NCBI GenBank assembly: GCA_050301795.1
Contig: JBNKZU010000003.1
Span: 35,229-99,228, forward strand
Reading direction: 5' to 3'
DNA length: 64,000 nucleotides
Source: JBNKZU01 sp050301795
GTDB taxonomy: Bacteria; Pseudomonadota; Gammaproteobacteria; Thiohalomonadales; Thiohalomonadaceae
Made by a program: the position numbers and the translations under genes. A model generated the notes under the pieces. The model did no database searches. It was not told the origin of the DNA and saw only the letters and a list, made by a program, of their open reading frames with translations. This document shows, piece by piece, positions 27,640-36,355 of this stretch (its first letter is position 1; the number at the start of each line of letters is the position of its first letter).

Positions 27640-27888
27640 ACAGATAACCTTGTGTTTTGATAACGGCGATAATAGCCGTGTTTTTCAAAATATCTTCATC
27701 AAGAGAGTTGTGACTATAACCTATTCTTGATTATGCATGTTTATAACAGATTTTAATCTCATTCTACTCTACATATCCCTGAATCACCCTGCAAACCATG
27801 ACTTTACAGGTGATATTCAAATAACTCTAATGGTACAATTCTTCGCTTTACCTGATGTGCCACACAATGAGTCCTCAGCACGAATAAA

Positions 27889-28353
27889 ATGGAAAATGAC
27901 ACCATCGAAAAAGTAGTGAAACAAGGCTATGCAGCTGCGTTAGCGATGCAGGTTCGAAGGGATCACAGTAAACTGGAACTTAGACATAAACTCAGCCACA
28001 AGGGTTATGACAGTGATGTGGTTGAGATGGTGCTGGATAAACTGATTGATGATCGCCTGCTGGATGAACATCGGTTTGCAGAGGCCTATCTTCGTTCGCG
28101 AGTGGGGAAAGGCTATGGTCCTGAGCGGATTCGAATGGAATTGAAGGATCGAGGAGTCGATAGCGAAATAATCCAAGAAGTGCTTGATGCTCAGGATAAC
28201 GACTGGTATGAATTGGCACGACAAGCCTATCTTAAAAAGTATGGTGATCGTCAGTGTCAGAATTTTAATGAGATTGCAAAACGTCGACGTTTTTTGATGC
28301 AGCGTGGTTACAATCACGATCAACAAAAATATGCGATGAGTGATGAAAACTGA
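27889..28353 (+). CDS. recX: Regulatory protein RecX
   Basis: RecX caps and limits RecA filaments. 154 residues with the three-helix repeats typical of the family (LELRHKLSHKGYDSDVVEMV, DDRLLDEHRFAEAYLRSRVG, YGPERIRMELKDRGVDSEII). It is separated from recA by the inserted ATPase gene and so has its own promoter; TACAAT at 27834-27839 is a possible -10. It ends 19 bp before alaS. Confidence 0.92.
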   Translation: MENDTIEKVVKQGYAAALAMQVRRDHSKLELRHKLSHKGYDSDVVEMVLDKLIDDRLLDEHRFAEAYLRSRVGKGYGPERIRMELKDRGVDSEIIQEVLDAQDNDWYELARQAYLKKYGDRQCQNFNEIAKRRRFLMQRGYNHDQQKYAMSDEN

Positions 28354-28372
28354 AACTCCCGGAATGTGATAG

Positions 28373-30973
28373 ATGAATAGCAGCGCAGAGATACGCAACG
28401 CATTTTTAAACTACTTCGAAACCCGCGGCCATACCGTTGTGCCGTCAAGCCCGTTAATTCCAGGAAATGATCCGACCCTGCTCTTTACCAATGCCGGCAT
28501 GGTTCAGTTTAAAGATGTTTTCCTTGGCGACGATCATCGCAACTATAGTCGTGCAACTACGGTACAGCGTTGCGTGCGAGCTGGTGGCAAACATAATGAC
28601 CTTGAAAACGTCGGATACACTGCCCGTCACCACACCTTCTTTGAGATGCTCGGAAACTTCAGCTTTGGAGATTATTTTAAACATGACGCGATCCGCTTTG
28701 GATGGGAGTTTTTGACCCAAACATGCAAACTACCCCCCGAAAAGCTTTGGGTTACCGTATTTGAAGAGGACGATGAAGCCGCCAAAATATGGCTGAATGA
28801 GATTGGTGTCGATCCAGGTCGTTTTTCCCGCATTGGCGCAAAGGATAACTTCTGGTCGATGGGCGATACTGGACCATGTGGTCCTTGTAGTGAGATCTTT
28901 TATGATCACGGCGAATCAATTCCCGGAGGGCCTCCTGGAACACCCGATGAAGATGGTGATCGCTATATTGAGATCTGGAACCTAGTCTTTATGCAGTATG
29001 ACCGCGATAAAGATGGAAACCTTAATCCATTACCCAAGCCATCAGTCGATACCGGGATGGGGTTAGAGCGTCTTGCAGCGATTATGCAAGGTGTTCACAG
29101 CAACTACGAAATCGACCTGTTTCAGGCATTGATCAAGGCTACAGTGACACTGGCAGGGGTTAACGATTTCGAAAACGCATCGCTTAAGGTTATCTCTGAT
29201 CATATCCGCTCATGTGCGTTCCTGGTGGTTGATGGTGTGATTCCATCAAATGAAGGACGTGGCTATGTGCTGCGTCGCATCATTCGTCGTGCAATACGCC
29301 ACGGACATAAGTTAGGGCTGCGCCAGTCCTTCTTCTACAAGCTGGTCGCACCATTAGTAGAGTTGATGGGTGAGGCCTACCCAGAACTTACAAAGGCTCA
29401 ATCTCACGTTGAGCGTGTCCTGCTTCAGGAAGAGGAGCGTTTTGCAGAGACACTCGACACCGGAATGGAGATTCTGGAGTCTGCGTTAAAGACGCTCGAA
29501 GATGACACGATCCCGGGAGATCTAGTTTTCAAACTTTACGATACCTATGGGTTTCCAGTTGATCTGACCGCAGATATCGCCCGCGAAAGAGGCCTGAACA
29601 TCGATATGGCTAAATTTCAGCAGGATATGGAGGCGCAACGTGACCGCGCTCGTGCTGCGAGCAGCTTCGCCAATATCCATGGTGATGAACTCGATATTGA
29701 TACACAAACGCTCTTTATCGGCTACGAGCAGTTAAATGGTCGTGATGATATTTGCAGCATTTACCACAACCACTCACCGACAGTGCGCCTTAAAGAGGGC
29801 GAAGAGGGTGTGATTGTTCTTGAACAGACTCCGTTCTATGCCGAGTCTGGTGGTCAAATGGGCGACAGCGGCATCATTAGCACTGCCGACTCTCGCTTTG
29901 AGGTCACTGATACCCAAAAAGCCGGAAATGCATTTCTCCATATCGGGCGTATGGTCAAAGGCTCGCTGAATGTCGGTGATAGTGTCGAGATTCAGGTCAA
30001 TGCTGACGCAAGACGAGATACCGCCTATCACCATTCGGCAACACACCTTCTTCATGCCGCACTACGTCAGGTATTAGGAGATCATGTGCAACAGCGTGGT
30101 TCAATGGTGAGTGAAGAGCGACTGCGTTTTGACTTTGCCCATTTTGAGGCGATGAGTGCTGATGAGATCTCCAGGGTAGAAGATATCGTCAATGAAAAGA
30201 TTCGGGAGAATATTCCGGTAGAGACGCGAGTCATGGCAATTGATGATGCCAAAGCAATAGGCGCAATGGCGCTGTTTGGTGAAAAGTATGGCGACAAGGT
30301 TCGTGTCTTAAAGATGGGTGAATTCTCTATTGAACTGTGTGGTGGAACGCATGTTCGTCGCACAGGTGATATCGGGCTTATGAAGATTATCAGCGAACAG
30401 GGCGTTGCCGCAGGGGTACGTCGGATTGAGGCGGTCTGCGGCGGACAAGCATTTAACTGGATTAATGCTTGTAGTGCGGATGTTGAACAGGTCGCAGAGC
30501 TGGTTAAATCCGGTAAGGATGAGATAAAGACAAAGGTTAAGCAGTTGGTTGATAAAAATCGTCAACTCGAAAAAGAGTTGGAACAACTCAAATCAAAACT
30601 GGCATCATCTCAAGGCGAAGATTTGGCGAGCCATGCTATAGAAGTCAATGGCATTCAGGTGTTGGCGGCTCGTCTTGATGGGGCTGATCCTAAAGGGCTA
30701 AGAGACACCGTTGATCAACTGAAAAACAAACTAAAACATGCCGCAGTGATACTTGCCGCAGTTAATGGCGACAAAATCTCGTTAGTTGCTGGTGTCACTA
30801 AAGAAGAGACCTCAAGAATCAAGGCGGGTGATTTACTTAAAAGTGTTGCCGAGCAGATTGGAGGAAAGGGTGGAGGCCGTCCAGATATGGCTCAAGGCGG
30901 AGGAAACCAGCCAGAAAATCTCGATTCTGCACTGAAAAGTGTAGAAAAATGGGTCGAAAAGCAGACAGGATAA
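28373..30973 (+). CDS. alaS: Alanyl-tRNA synthetase
   Basis: Charges tRNA-Ala. Full-length at 866 residues. The class II catalytic core opens the protein (RNAFLNYFETRGHTVVPSSP, FTNAGMVQFKDVFLG, RHHTFFEMLGNFSFGDYFK). The editing domain has HHSATHLLHAALRQVLG and CGGTHVRRTGDIG with the expected His and Cys zinc ligands. The C-terminal C-Ala domain ends in GKGGGRPDMAQGGG. The order recX-alaS-(lysC)-csrA is conserved in gammaproteobacteria. Confidence 0.98.
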   Translation: MNSSAEIRNAFLNYFETRGHTVVPSSPLIPGNDPTLLFTNAGMVQFKDVFLGDDHRNYSRATTVQRCVRAGGKHNDLENVGYTARHHTFFEMLGNFSFGDYFKHDAIRFGWEFLTQTCKLPPEKLWVTVFEEDDEAAKIWLNEIGVDPGRFSRIGAKDNFWSMGDTGPCGPCSEIFYDHGESIPGGPPGTPDEDGDRYIEIWNLVFMQYDRDKDGNLNPLPKPSVDTGMGLERLAAIMQGVHSNYEIDLFQALIKATVTLAGVNDFENASLKVISDHIRSCAFLVVDGVIPSNEGRGYVLRRIIRRAIRHGHKLGLRQSFFYKLVAPLVELMGEAYPELTKAQSHVERVLLQEEERFAETLDTGMEILESALKTLEDDTIPGDLVFKLYDTYGFPVDLTADIARERGLNIDMAKFQQDMEAQRDRARAASSFANIHGDELDIDTQTLFIGYEQLNGRDDICSIYHNHSPTVRLKEGEEGVIVLEQTPFYAESGGQMGDSGIISTADSRFEVTDTQKAGNAFLHIGRMVKGSLNVGDSVEIQVNADARRDTAYHHSATHLLHAALRQVLGDHVQQRGSMVSEERLRFDFAHFEAMSADEISRVEDIVNEKIRENIPVETRVMAIDDAKAIGAMALFGEKYGDKVRVLKMGEFSIELCGGTHVRRTGDIGLMKIISEQGVAAGVRRIEAVCGGQAFNWINACSADVEQVAELVKSGKDEIKTKVKQLVDKNRQLEKELEQLKSKLASSQGEDLASHAIEVNGIQVLAARLDGADPKGLRDTVDQLKNKLKHAAVILAAVNGDKISLVAGVTKEETSRIKAGDLLKSVAEQIGGKGGGRPDMAQGGGNQPENLDSALKSVEKWVEKQTG

Positions 30974-31038
30974 ATAATTCCTTCATTTTTCAATAACTTT
31001 AATGTAAATTTGCGCCCCTTTATGATGATGGTATCTAG

Positions 31039-32271
31039 ATGGCATTAATCGTTCAAAAATATGGCGGCACCTCCGTAGGTAGTGTCGAACGCATACTCAA
31101 TGTCGCAGCAAAGGTGAAAACCTTTAGAGATCGCGGTGATGATGTCGTTGTTGTTGTCTCGGCGATGAGTGGAGAGACGAATCGACTCACTGCCTTAGCC
31201 AAAGAGATCTCGAAAGAGATAGACCCACGCGAGCTTGATGTATTATTAACAACGGGTGAACAGACCACCATCGCTCTGTTGTCAATGTCACTGAAAAAGC
31301 TTGGTTGTGATGCACGCTCATATACAGGACAGCAGATTAAGATACTGACTGATAGCCATCACAACAAGGCACGCATCCTTAATATAGAAGGCCATCGAAT
31401 GAGTGCTGACCTTGCACAAGGTCGTGTGGTGGTGGTTGCAGGTTTTCAGGGTGTTGATGAACACGGGAATATCACCACGCTTGGAAGAGGCGGCTCTGAT
31501 ACAACAGCAGTAGCGCTGGCGGCAGCATTAAAGGCCGATGAGTGTCAGATCTATACCGATGTTGATGGTGTATATACCACCGACCCACGGGTTGTTCCAG
31601 AAGCGCGTCGTCTCGAAAAGATCACCTTTGAAGAGATGCTGGAGATGGCCAGCCTAGGCTCAAAAGTTTTACAAATTCGATCCGTCGAATTTGCAGGTAA
31701 GTACAATGTTCCGTTACGGGTACTCTCATCGTTTGAAGATGGTCCCGGCACACTGATCACCTATGAGGAAGATGAGATGGAAGATGCACTGATTTCTGGC
31801 ATTGCATTTAACAAAGACGAAGCAAAACTGACAATTCTTGGTGTACCAGACAAACCGGGAATTGCTTCGACCATATTAGGGCCGATTGGTGATGCAAACA
31901 TCGAAATCGACATGATTGTCCAAAATGTTGGCGCAGATGACACAACAGACTTTACATTTACCGTTCATCGTACAGACTATGATAAGGCATTAGAGATTCT
32001 TCAACGCATTTCCAAAGAACTTAATGCACGAGAGGTGAATGGAGACAACAAGATTGTTAAGATATCTCTTGTTGGTGTTGGTATGCGTTCACATGCTGGT
32101 ATCGCAACCACCATGTTTAAGGCATTGGCAGAAGAGGGGATTAACATCCGTATGATCTCAACTTCAGAAATCAAGGTCTCGGTTGTTGTTGATGAAAAGT
32201 ATCTTGAATTAGGTGTTCGTGCGCTACATTCGGCATTTAATTTAGATAGCAATGCGCCTCAAGACGCATAA
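31039..32271 (+). CDS. lysC: Aspartate kinase
   Basis: Phosphorylates aspartate, the entry to lysine, threonine, methionine and diaminopimelate synthesis. 410 residues: the kinase domain (VQKYGGTSVGS, VVVSAMSGETNRL, GFQGVDEHGNITTLGRGGSD, YTDVDGVYTTDPR) followed by two ACT regulatory domains (LTILGVPDKPGIAS; ISLVGVGMRSHAGIATTMFK). This is the stand-alone class subject to feedback control, often by lysine plus threonine. No lysine riboswitch fits in the 65-bp gap upstream. Confidence 0.96.
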   Translation: MALIVQKYGGTSVGSVERILNVAAKVKTFRDRGDDVVVVVSAMSGETNRLTALAKEISKEIDPRELDVLLTTGEQTTIALLSMSLKKLGCDARSYTGQQIKILTDSHHNKARILNIEGHRMSADLAQGRVVVVAGFQGVDEHGNITTLGRGGSDTTAVALAAALKADECQIYTDVDGVYTTDPRVVPEARRLEKITFEEMLEMASLGSKVLQIRSVEFAGKYNVPLRVLSSFEDGPGTLITYEEDEMEDALISGIAFNKDEAKLTILGVPDKPGIASTILGPIGDANIEIDMIVQNVGADDTTDFTFTVHRTDYDKALEILQRISKELNAREVNGDNKIVKISLVGVGMRSHAGIATTMFKALAEEGINIRMISTSEIKVSVVVDEKYLELGVRALHSAFNLDSNAPQDA

Positions 32272-32400
32272 TTTCTTGATTTTTATTAAATTAGACACAC
32301 AATAAAAACCATAACACCGCTACAAGATGTACGGTTTATGGAGTAAGGAAGTAGCTGAAGCATAAGCTGCTAGAACTGGATTATATTAGGAGAAATTCGG

Positions 32401-32586
32401 ATGTTGATATTAACCCGCCGCGTAGGTGAAACACTTATCATCGGTGATGATGTAACTGTTACCGTTCTTGGAATTAAAGGAAATCAGGTACGAATTGGTG
32501 TCAACGCACCAAAAGAAGTATCTGTGCATCGTGAAGAGATTTACGAGCGCATTCAGCGTGAGAAAGAAGGCGAAGGAAATTTCTAA
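32401..32586 (+). CDS. csrA: Carbon storage regulator CsrA (RsmA)
   Basis: A 61-residue dimeric RNA-binding protein that blocks or stabilises target mRNAs at GGA motifs. It has the full family sequence pattern: MLILTRRVGETLIIGDDVTV, VRIGVNAPKEVSVHREEIYE and RIQREK. An AGGAG site sits 9 bp upstream. A 14-bp hairpin follows at 32633-32664. Confidence 0.97.
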   Translation: MLILTRRVGETLIIGDDVTVTVLGIKGNQVRIGVNAPKEVSVHREEIYERIQREKEGEGNF

Positions 32587-32632
32587 ATAGGGCTTTACCT
32601 TAAACTTCAGCGCATGTATTCTTGCGCGCGTG

Positions 32633-32664
32633 TTAACGAAGCGGCCAGTAGGCCGCTTCGTTAA
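32633..32664 (+). terminator. Long hairpin after csrA
   Basis: A 14-bp perfect inverted repeat (32633-32646 and 32651-32664) with the tetraloop AGTA. It lies 47 bp after csrA and 11 bp before tRNA-Ser. There is no T-run after it, so it may be a processing or stabilising stem as well as a terminator. Confidence 0.6.
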
Positions 32665-32675
32665 ATACCTACAAT

Positions 32676-32767
32676 GGAGAGATGGGTGAGTGGCTGAAAC
32701 CAGTTCCCTGCTAAGGAACCGTAGGCATATACGTCTACCGAGGGTTCGAATCCCTCTCTCTCCGCCA
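32676..32767 (+). tRNA. tRNA-Ser(GCT)
   Basis: A 92-nt serine tRNA with CCA encoded. Acceptor GGAGAGA (32676-32682) pairs with TCTCTCC (32757-32763). The anticodon stem-loop contains CTGCTAA (anticodon GCT), a long variable arm follows, and the T arm is GGGTTCGAATCCC. Its position after csrA is the conserved gammaproteobacterial site. Confidence 0.96.
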
Positions 32768-32812
32768 TTTAAATAGAAAGAGGTGCCTACAGGTACCTCT
32801 TTCTATTTAAAT
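32767..32812 (+). terminator. 18-bp perfect hairpin after tRNA-Ser
   Basis: Arms 32767-32784 and 32795-32812 are perfectly complementary over 18 bp, with a 10-nt loop (GCCTACAGGT) at 32785-32794. It begins at the terminal A of the tRNA CCA, so it probably ends or processes the tRNA transcript. Confidence 0.65.
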
Positions 32813-32853
32813 GAATGGTAAATGAGAGGACTTGGTTTGAAACCTGAGTTCGA

Positions 32854-32927
32854 CTGAATCGTTAGGACAGACGATTCAGAACATCGCAAAGCGATGACCC
32901 CGAAGGGGTGAGGTATAGGGATATACC
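32854..32927 (+). repeat. Array of four consecutive short hairpins
   Basis: Four perfect stem-loops stand side by side: CTGAATCGT/ACGATTCAG (32854-32879, 8-nt loop), CATCGC-AAA-GCGATG (32882-32896), ACCCC-GAA-GGGGT (32897-32909) and GGTATA-GGGA-TATACC (32912-32927). Gaps are 2, 0 and 2 nt. There is no open frame of note. A partial copy of the tRNA-Ser 3' end follows at once. The array resembles a structured repeat or a degenerate RNA gene; I do not recognise it. Confidence 0.7.
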
Positions 32928-32931
32928 GAAT

Positions 32932-32952
32932 AATCCCTCTCTCCGCCATTTA
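32932..32952 (+). repeat. Second, degenerate copy of the tRNA-Ser 3' end
   Basis: Matches 32749-32771 (T-arm 3' strand, acceptor 3' strand, G, CCA and the next ATTTA-like bases) except for one missing CT dinucleotide. The upstream TACCGA also matches the tRNA sequence before its T arm. This makes a direct repeat bracketing the 160-bp hairpin region. Confidence 0.75.
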
Positions 32953-32953
32953 C

Positions 32954-32985
32954 AAAGCCTGAAATAACATTTCGGGCTTTTCTGT
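32954..32985 (+). terminator. Intrinsic terminator downstream of the hairpin array
   Basis: AAAGCCTGAAAT (32954-32965) and ATTTCGGGCTTT (32969-32980) pair over 12 bp with one G-T wobble, with loop AAC and a T-rich tail. Confidence 0.75.
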
Positions 32986-33109
32986 TTCATGGAGATCCCA
33001 TAAGGACACGTGAAAACAGAGTGAAGAAAAAGATCCCTTATTTTCTTCACTATAAAGGGTGATTAGCCTTGACACACAAAGTGCGAACAAAGATAATTCC
33101 CCGCTCTTC

Positions 33110-33186
33110 GCGCCCGTAGCTCAGCTGGATAGAGTACCTGGCTACGAACCAGGCGGTCGCACGTTCGAATCGTGCCGGGCGCGCCA
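33110..33186 (+). tRNA. tRNA-Arg(ACG)
   Basis: A 77-nt tRNA with CCA encoded. Acceptor GCGCCCG (33110-33116) pairs with CGGGCGC (33176-33182). The anticodon arm CCTGG-CTACGAA-CCAGG gives anticodon ACG. Its 3' half is the left attachment repeat of a small island. Confidence 0.96.
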
Positions 33187-33190
33187 TATT
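33141..33190 (+). repeat. attL: tRNA-Arg 3' half
   Basis: Fifty bases from the anticodon loop through CCA and ATATT are repeated without mismatch at 36356-36405. This is the form left by tyrosine-recombinase integration into the 3' half of a tRNA gene. Confidence 0.9.
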
Positions 33191-33203
33191 TCTTAAAGCA
33201 ATC

Positions 33204-33238
33204 AAGCGGTTATCGTTCATACGGTAGCCGCTTTTTTT
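33204..33238 (+). terminator. tRNA-Arg terminator, copy 1
   Basis: AAGCGGTTATCGT (33204-33216) and ACGGTAGCCGCTT (33221-33233) pair along all 13 positions counting G-T pairs, with loop TCAT and a run of seven T. A diverged copy follows attR at 36416-36450. Confidence 0.85.
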
Positions 33239-33406
33239 GTTTCGTGTCCCATAGTCATCCAAATGTCCCATAGATGATTAGTTAGGATGGCTATTGTTAA
33301 TATCACAAAAATTATTTCTCGGTTTAAAAAAGAACATTTGAAATACTTAAATAGTAACTTTATATGACTCCAGTATTGCATCATTCACTTTGTAAACCTC
33401 CCCACA

Positions 33407-34135
33407 TTAGGAACGTAGCCAATTAGAGTTATCCAACGGTGTATTAGCAATCAAATACTCCTGTGGTGTCAGATCACCCAGTGAATCATGTGGCCGCTCT
33501 TCGTTATATTCTTTCATCCATCGATCAGTAATTTCCCGTACCTCGGATAATCGCTTAAATGCATACATATCTAATACCTCTGTACGATATGTTCTGTTGA
33601 ATCGCTCGACATAGGAATTCTGGGTTGGTTTACCTCGCTCGATAAATTCCAGATCTACGTCATTATCATCAGCCCAATCAGCCAGTGCTGCTGATATAAA
33701 CTCTGGCCCGTTATCCATCCGGATCTTGGCAGGTAATCCTCGCCACATCACGATGCGCTCCAATACTCGAATCACACGCTGTGCTGGTAGTCCCAGATCC
33801 ACCTCAATGGCCAACACCTCTCGATTGAAATCATCGACCACATTGAAGGTACGAAAGCGTCTACCGCACATCAGACTGTCACTCATAAAATCCATCGACC
33901 AGCACTGATTCATATTATCCGGTACTGCCAGCGGCTCTGGATGACAGCTTGGGAGTCGCTTCTTTCCTTTACGGCGTAAATTCAGCTTCAACAGGCAATA
34001 CACCCGATAGATCCGTTTGTGATTCCATCGATAGCCCTGGCGTCTTAATATCTTGAACAGTTTGCTAAATCCATAGGCCGGATAGCGCTCAACTGCCGCC
34101 TGTAGTGCAGCAATGACAGGTTCATCTTTTCGCAT
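33407..34135 (-). CDS. IS3-family transposase OrfB (DDE integrase domain)
   Basis: The catalytic part of the transposase. The DDE triad is visible: Asp in WSMDFMSDSL, Asp in KIRMDNGPEF and Glu in YVERFNRTYR. The frame is open upstream of the first ATG, back to the OrfA 3' end (reading ALKPAARRALVDYA and onward). The active form is therefore expected as an OrfAB fusion made by -1 frameshifting at the run of seven A on the minus strand (34259-34265). I see no stop or frame break within OrfB, so it could be functional. Confidence 0.9.
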   Translation of the reverse strand: MRKDEPVIAALQAAVERYPAYGFSKLFKILRRQGYRWNHKRIYRVYCLLKLNLRRKGKKRLPSCHPEPLAVPDNMNQCWSMDFMSDSLMCGRRFRTFNVVDDFNREVLAIEVDLGLPAQRVIRVLERIVMWRGLPAKIRMDNGPEFISAALADWADDNDVDLEFIERGKPTQNSYVERFNRTYRTEVLDMYAFKRLSEVREITDRWMKEYNEERPHDSLGDLTPQEYLIANTPLDNSNWLRS

Positions 34136-34251
34136 ATCAGGTCGGTAACGATAGACAGAACCACTGATGCCAACAGCTCGGCAGGCTAGCCGAATACTTA
34201 CCTCATGTGTCTGGATGGCATAATCGACAAGTGCTCGTCGGGCTGCTGGCT

Positions 34252-34518
34252 TTAAAGCTTTTTTTCGATAATGTCCTTCAGTACATGGTGTTCAAGGCTA
34301 AGGTCTGCGTACATTTGCTTGAGCCTTCGATTTTCTTCCTCAAGCTCTTTGAGTCGCTTTATATCCGAGACACTCATGCCGCCATACTTGGCCTTCCAAT
34401 TGTAGTAGGTCGCATCTGAGATCCCATATTCACGACAAACCTCTTTCACCAATCTTCCCCCTTCAACTTCTTTGAGGATTTTAACGATCTGGCTTTCTGT
34501 ATAACGTGATTTCTTCAT
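34252..34518 (-). CDS. IS3-family transposase OrfA (HTH)
   Basis: 88 residues. The N-terminal helix-turn-helix (YTESQIVKILKEVEGGRLVK then YGISDATYYNWKAKYGGM) binds the IS ends. The C-terminal leucine zipper (LKELEEENRRLKQMYADLSL) mediates dimerisation. It ends in IIEKKL just past the slippery A-AAA-AAG heptamer used for frameshifting into OrfB. Confidence 0.9.
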   Translation of the reverse strand: MKKSRYTESQIVKILKEVEGGRLVKEVCREYGISDATYYNWKAKYGGMSVSDIKRLKELEEENRRLKQMYADLSLEHHVLKDIIEKKL

Positions 34519-34684
34519 TTATCAGTTCTCCTATAGTGGCAGTTTACGCCGGAGAACTCTAAATGGTCATGTACCTATTTTATGGGAGGGTTACAATTAG
34601 GATTCTGCTTCATAGCATTTTTGTGGTCTTTCACAATTTGGATATATGCTGAATTTACCAAATCAAAGAGGGCATAGATACCCC

Positions 34685-36208
34685 TTATCTTCTGGTATGT
34701 CTTTTTATGGCTACGATTAATTGCCAGATTAGGGGAATATATATGACATAGAAAAACAGATCTAATGCTGGTTGAGAATTTTTAGCTATCTTTGCAACTG
34801 GAATAAATGCTTCTGCTATTGGATTGAATATTATGCCAACGCCTTGAATAAATTCATCTGCTGAGTCAATAGTTAAAAATTTTAGAGCTGCATGTATGAA
34901 TGTAGTAATAATTAATAAAATTAAAGGTCTTGAATAGCTTTGTCCGAAATTTGAAATCTTTTCATTGAAAAATAGAATAAATTTCTGTTCGTCGGTTCCA
35001 GTTTTTGATACCTCTTCTTTATATTTATTCATCTCGTAGGCAAAAAATTTGTTTGCTTCTATGCGATTTCCGATGCTATCAAAAGAATGTTTGATAATTC
35101 GAAAGGTTTCTCTATTCGTGTTTTTTGAATCTATGTCACTGTTTAAGAAATTTGGTGTTTCTTTAAAATTTGCTAGGCTGATATCAAGGCCTGCATTGAA
35201 ATGAGTATTTCTAAAATTCACAAAACTCTTGAAAGTTGCATATTTAAAAATGCTTTGAGTGATTTCAGATTGATTGGAGTAACTAAAAATACAATCCTCA
35301 AATCCAACAAAGTCTTTAAATATGCATTTTTCAACTTTAAATACGTCAAATTTACTATCGAAGGCATCATACAGACCATGATGGTTTGTATCTGTTTCTT
35401 CATATTTTTTGCACGTATTATGCTTGAATTCAAACTTAGAATTGAATTCGTTATGAAAAAACAATAGCTCATTAATTTGGATTTTGTTTAATATGAAATC
35501 ACGTTCGATAGAGCAATTCATGATGGTTAACTTATCAATGTTTGGCGATGAGTAGATTTTGAGTTCAGTATTTGTAAAAATCTTGCTATCTATTATTGTG
35601 CTCTCAATATATAACTCCTTATAGAAAAAACAGTCACTAAATAGATCCGCTGTAATTTTTGTAGTTTTGGTTCCATCCTGTAAAATATTGCCAATAATAT
35701 TTACATCGTCGATGAATCTGCACTTATTAAATAGAGTGTGTGGGTATTCATCATAAGTAAGAGTGTTAGTGTTGTTCAAGATATTCCATTTTGTTTCAAA
35801 TCTACATGCTTTGTATGATAGTTTTATTTGGTGTTTGTTTGAGAAGTGTCTAATGTTGAGATATGTGCAATTGAATTGGCATGCATAGAAATGAATGTTT
35901 CCTAGTTTATTCAATATTTTTGTATAGTCGTAAACATTCGAATCTGGTACTGGTGGAAATGAAATATTTTCAAAGTAGATTACTGTGCTAGCAAAGAACT
36001 TGATTGTGTTTTCAATAGCATTGTCACTGGGTAAGTCGTCCTCTTCTAGATAGAATTGTATTGTCCTTTTTTCTACTGCTTTGTTGTTGTCAAACTCAGT
36101 GGTCTTACATGCTTTTTCTATAACATAATCTATGAGAGTAAAATAAAATACTTCATGTGATAGATCACTAAATTGGTATGCAATACTCACTTCATGATCA
36201 TTATTCAT
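34685..36208 (-). CDS. Pentapeptide-repeat-like protein with C-terminal membrane segments (island cargo)
   Basis: A 507-residue protein, strongly AT-rich in codon use compared with its surroundings. From about residue 80 to 360 it shows irregular repeats with aromatic and Cys residues at regular spacing (YFENISFP, FYACQFN, FNKCRFIDD, FKDFVGFEDCIF, FKYATFKSFVNFRNTHFNAG). These resemble degenerate pentapeptide-repeat beta-helices. Residues 367-400 carry IIKHSFDSIGNRIEANKFFA, a helical linker often seen before C-terminal membrane domains in such proteins. Two TM helices follow (about 427-446 and 482-502). It is the only cargo of the tRNA-Arg island. A defence or toxin role is possible but unproven. 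Confidence 0.7.
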   Translation of the reverse strand: MNNDHEVSIAYQFSDLSHEVFYFTLIDYVIEKACKTTEFDNNKAVEKRTIQFYLEEDDLPSDNAIENTIKFFASTVIYFENISFPPVPDSNVYDYTKILNKLGNIHFYACQFNCTYLNIRHFSNKHQIKLSYKACRFETKWNILNNTNTLTYDEYPHTLFNKCRFIDDVNIIGNILQDGTKTTKITADLFSDCFFYKELYIESTIIDSKIFTNTELKIYSSPNIDKLTIMNCSIERDFILNKIQINELLFFHNEFNSKFEFKHNTCKKYEETDTNHHGLYDAFDSKFDVFKVEKCIFKDFVGFEDCIFSYSNQSEITQSIFKYATFKSFVNFRNTHFNAGLDISLANFKETPNFLNSDIDSKNTNRETFRIIKHSFDSIGNRIEANKFFAYEMNKYKEEVSKTGTDEQKFILFFNEKISNFGQSYSRPLILLIITTFIHAALKFLTIDSADEFIQGVGIIFNPIAEAFIPVAKIAKNSQPALDLFFYVIYIPLIWQLIVAIKRHTRR

Positions 36209-36355
36209 TAGAATTCCTTTAAATATGTAGTCCCATTAAGTATTTGTTCATTCAATGATTTCAATATCTTACCACTGCCATTGGAAAAAGATAATGGGAC
36301 GGAATGTGGATATAAGTGGCAGATATTTATGAAGAAATCTAAGAAAAGGTAATTT

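Larger units (their letters stand above)
33391..34595 (-). mobile_element. IS3-family insertion sequence (about 1205 bp)
   Basis: Imperfect terminal inverted repeats begin TGTAAACCTCCC at 33391 and, on the other strand, TGTAACCCTCCC at 34595. The similarity runs on for about 40 bp to a shared TTAGAGTT. The element encodes OrfA and OrfB with an A-AAA-AAG slippery site between them. Flanking bases (left CACTT, right ATTAG) show no target duplication, so the present copy may have lost one flank by deletion or recombination. OrfA resembles the IS407-like group. Confidence 0.88.

Noticed and set aside
30974..31038. Lysine riboswitch before lysC
   Set aside because: The gap is only 65 bp, far too short for the aptamer, and contains no matching core.
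32854..32927. CRISPR array
   Set aside because: The four hairpins differ in sequence and have no regular spacers or direct repeats; no cas genes are near.
33050..33271. Minus-strand protein containing MARPARFERATAWFVA (also at 36208-36402)
   Set aside because: This peptide is the antisense translation of the tRNA-Arg 3' half, a frequent false gene call.
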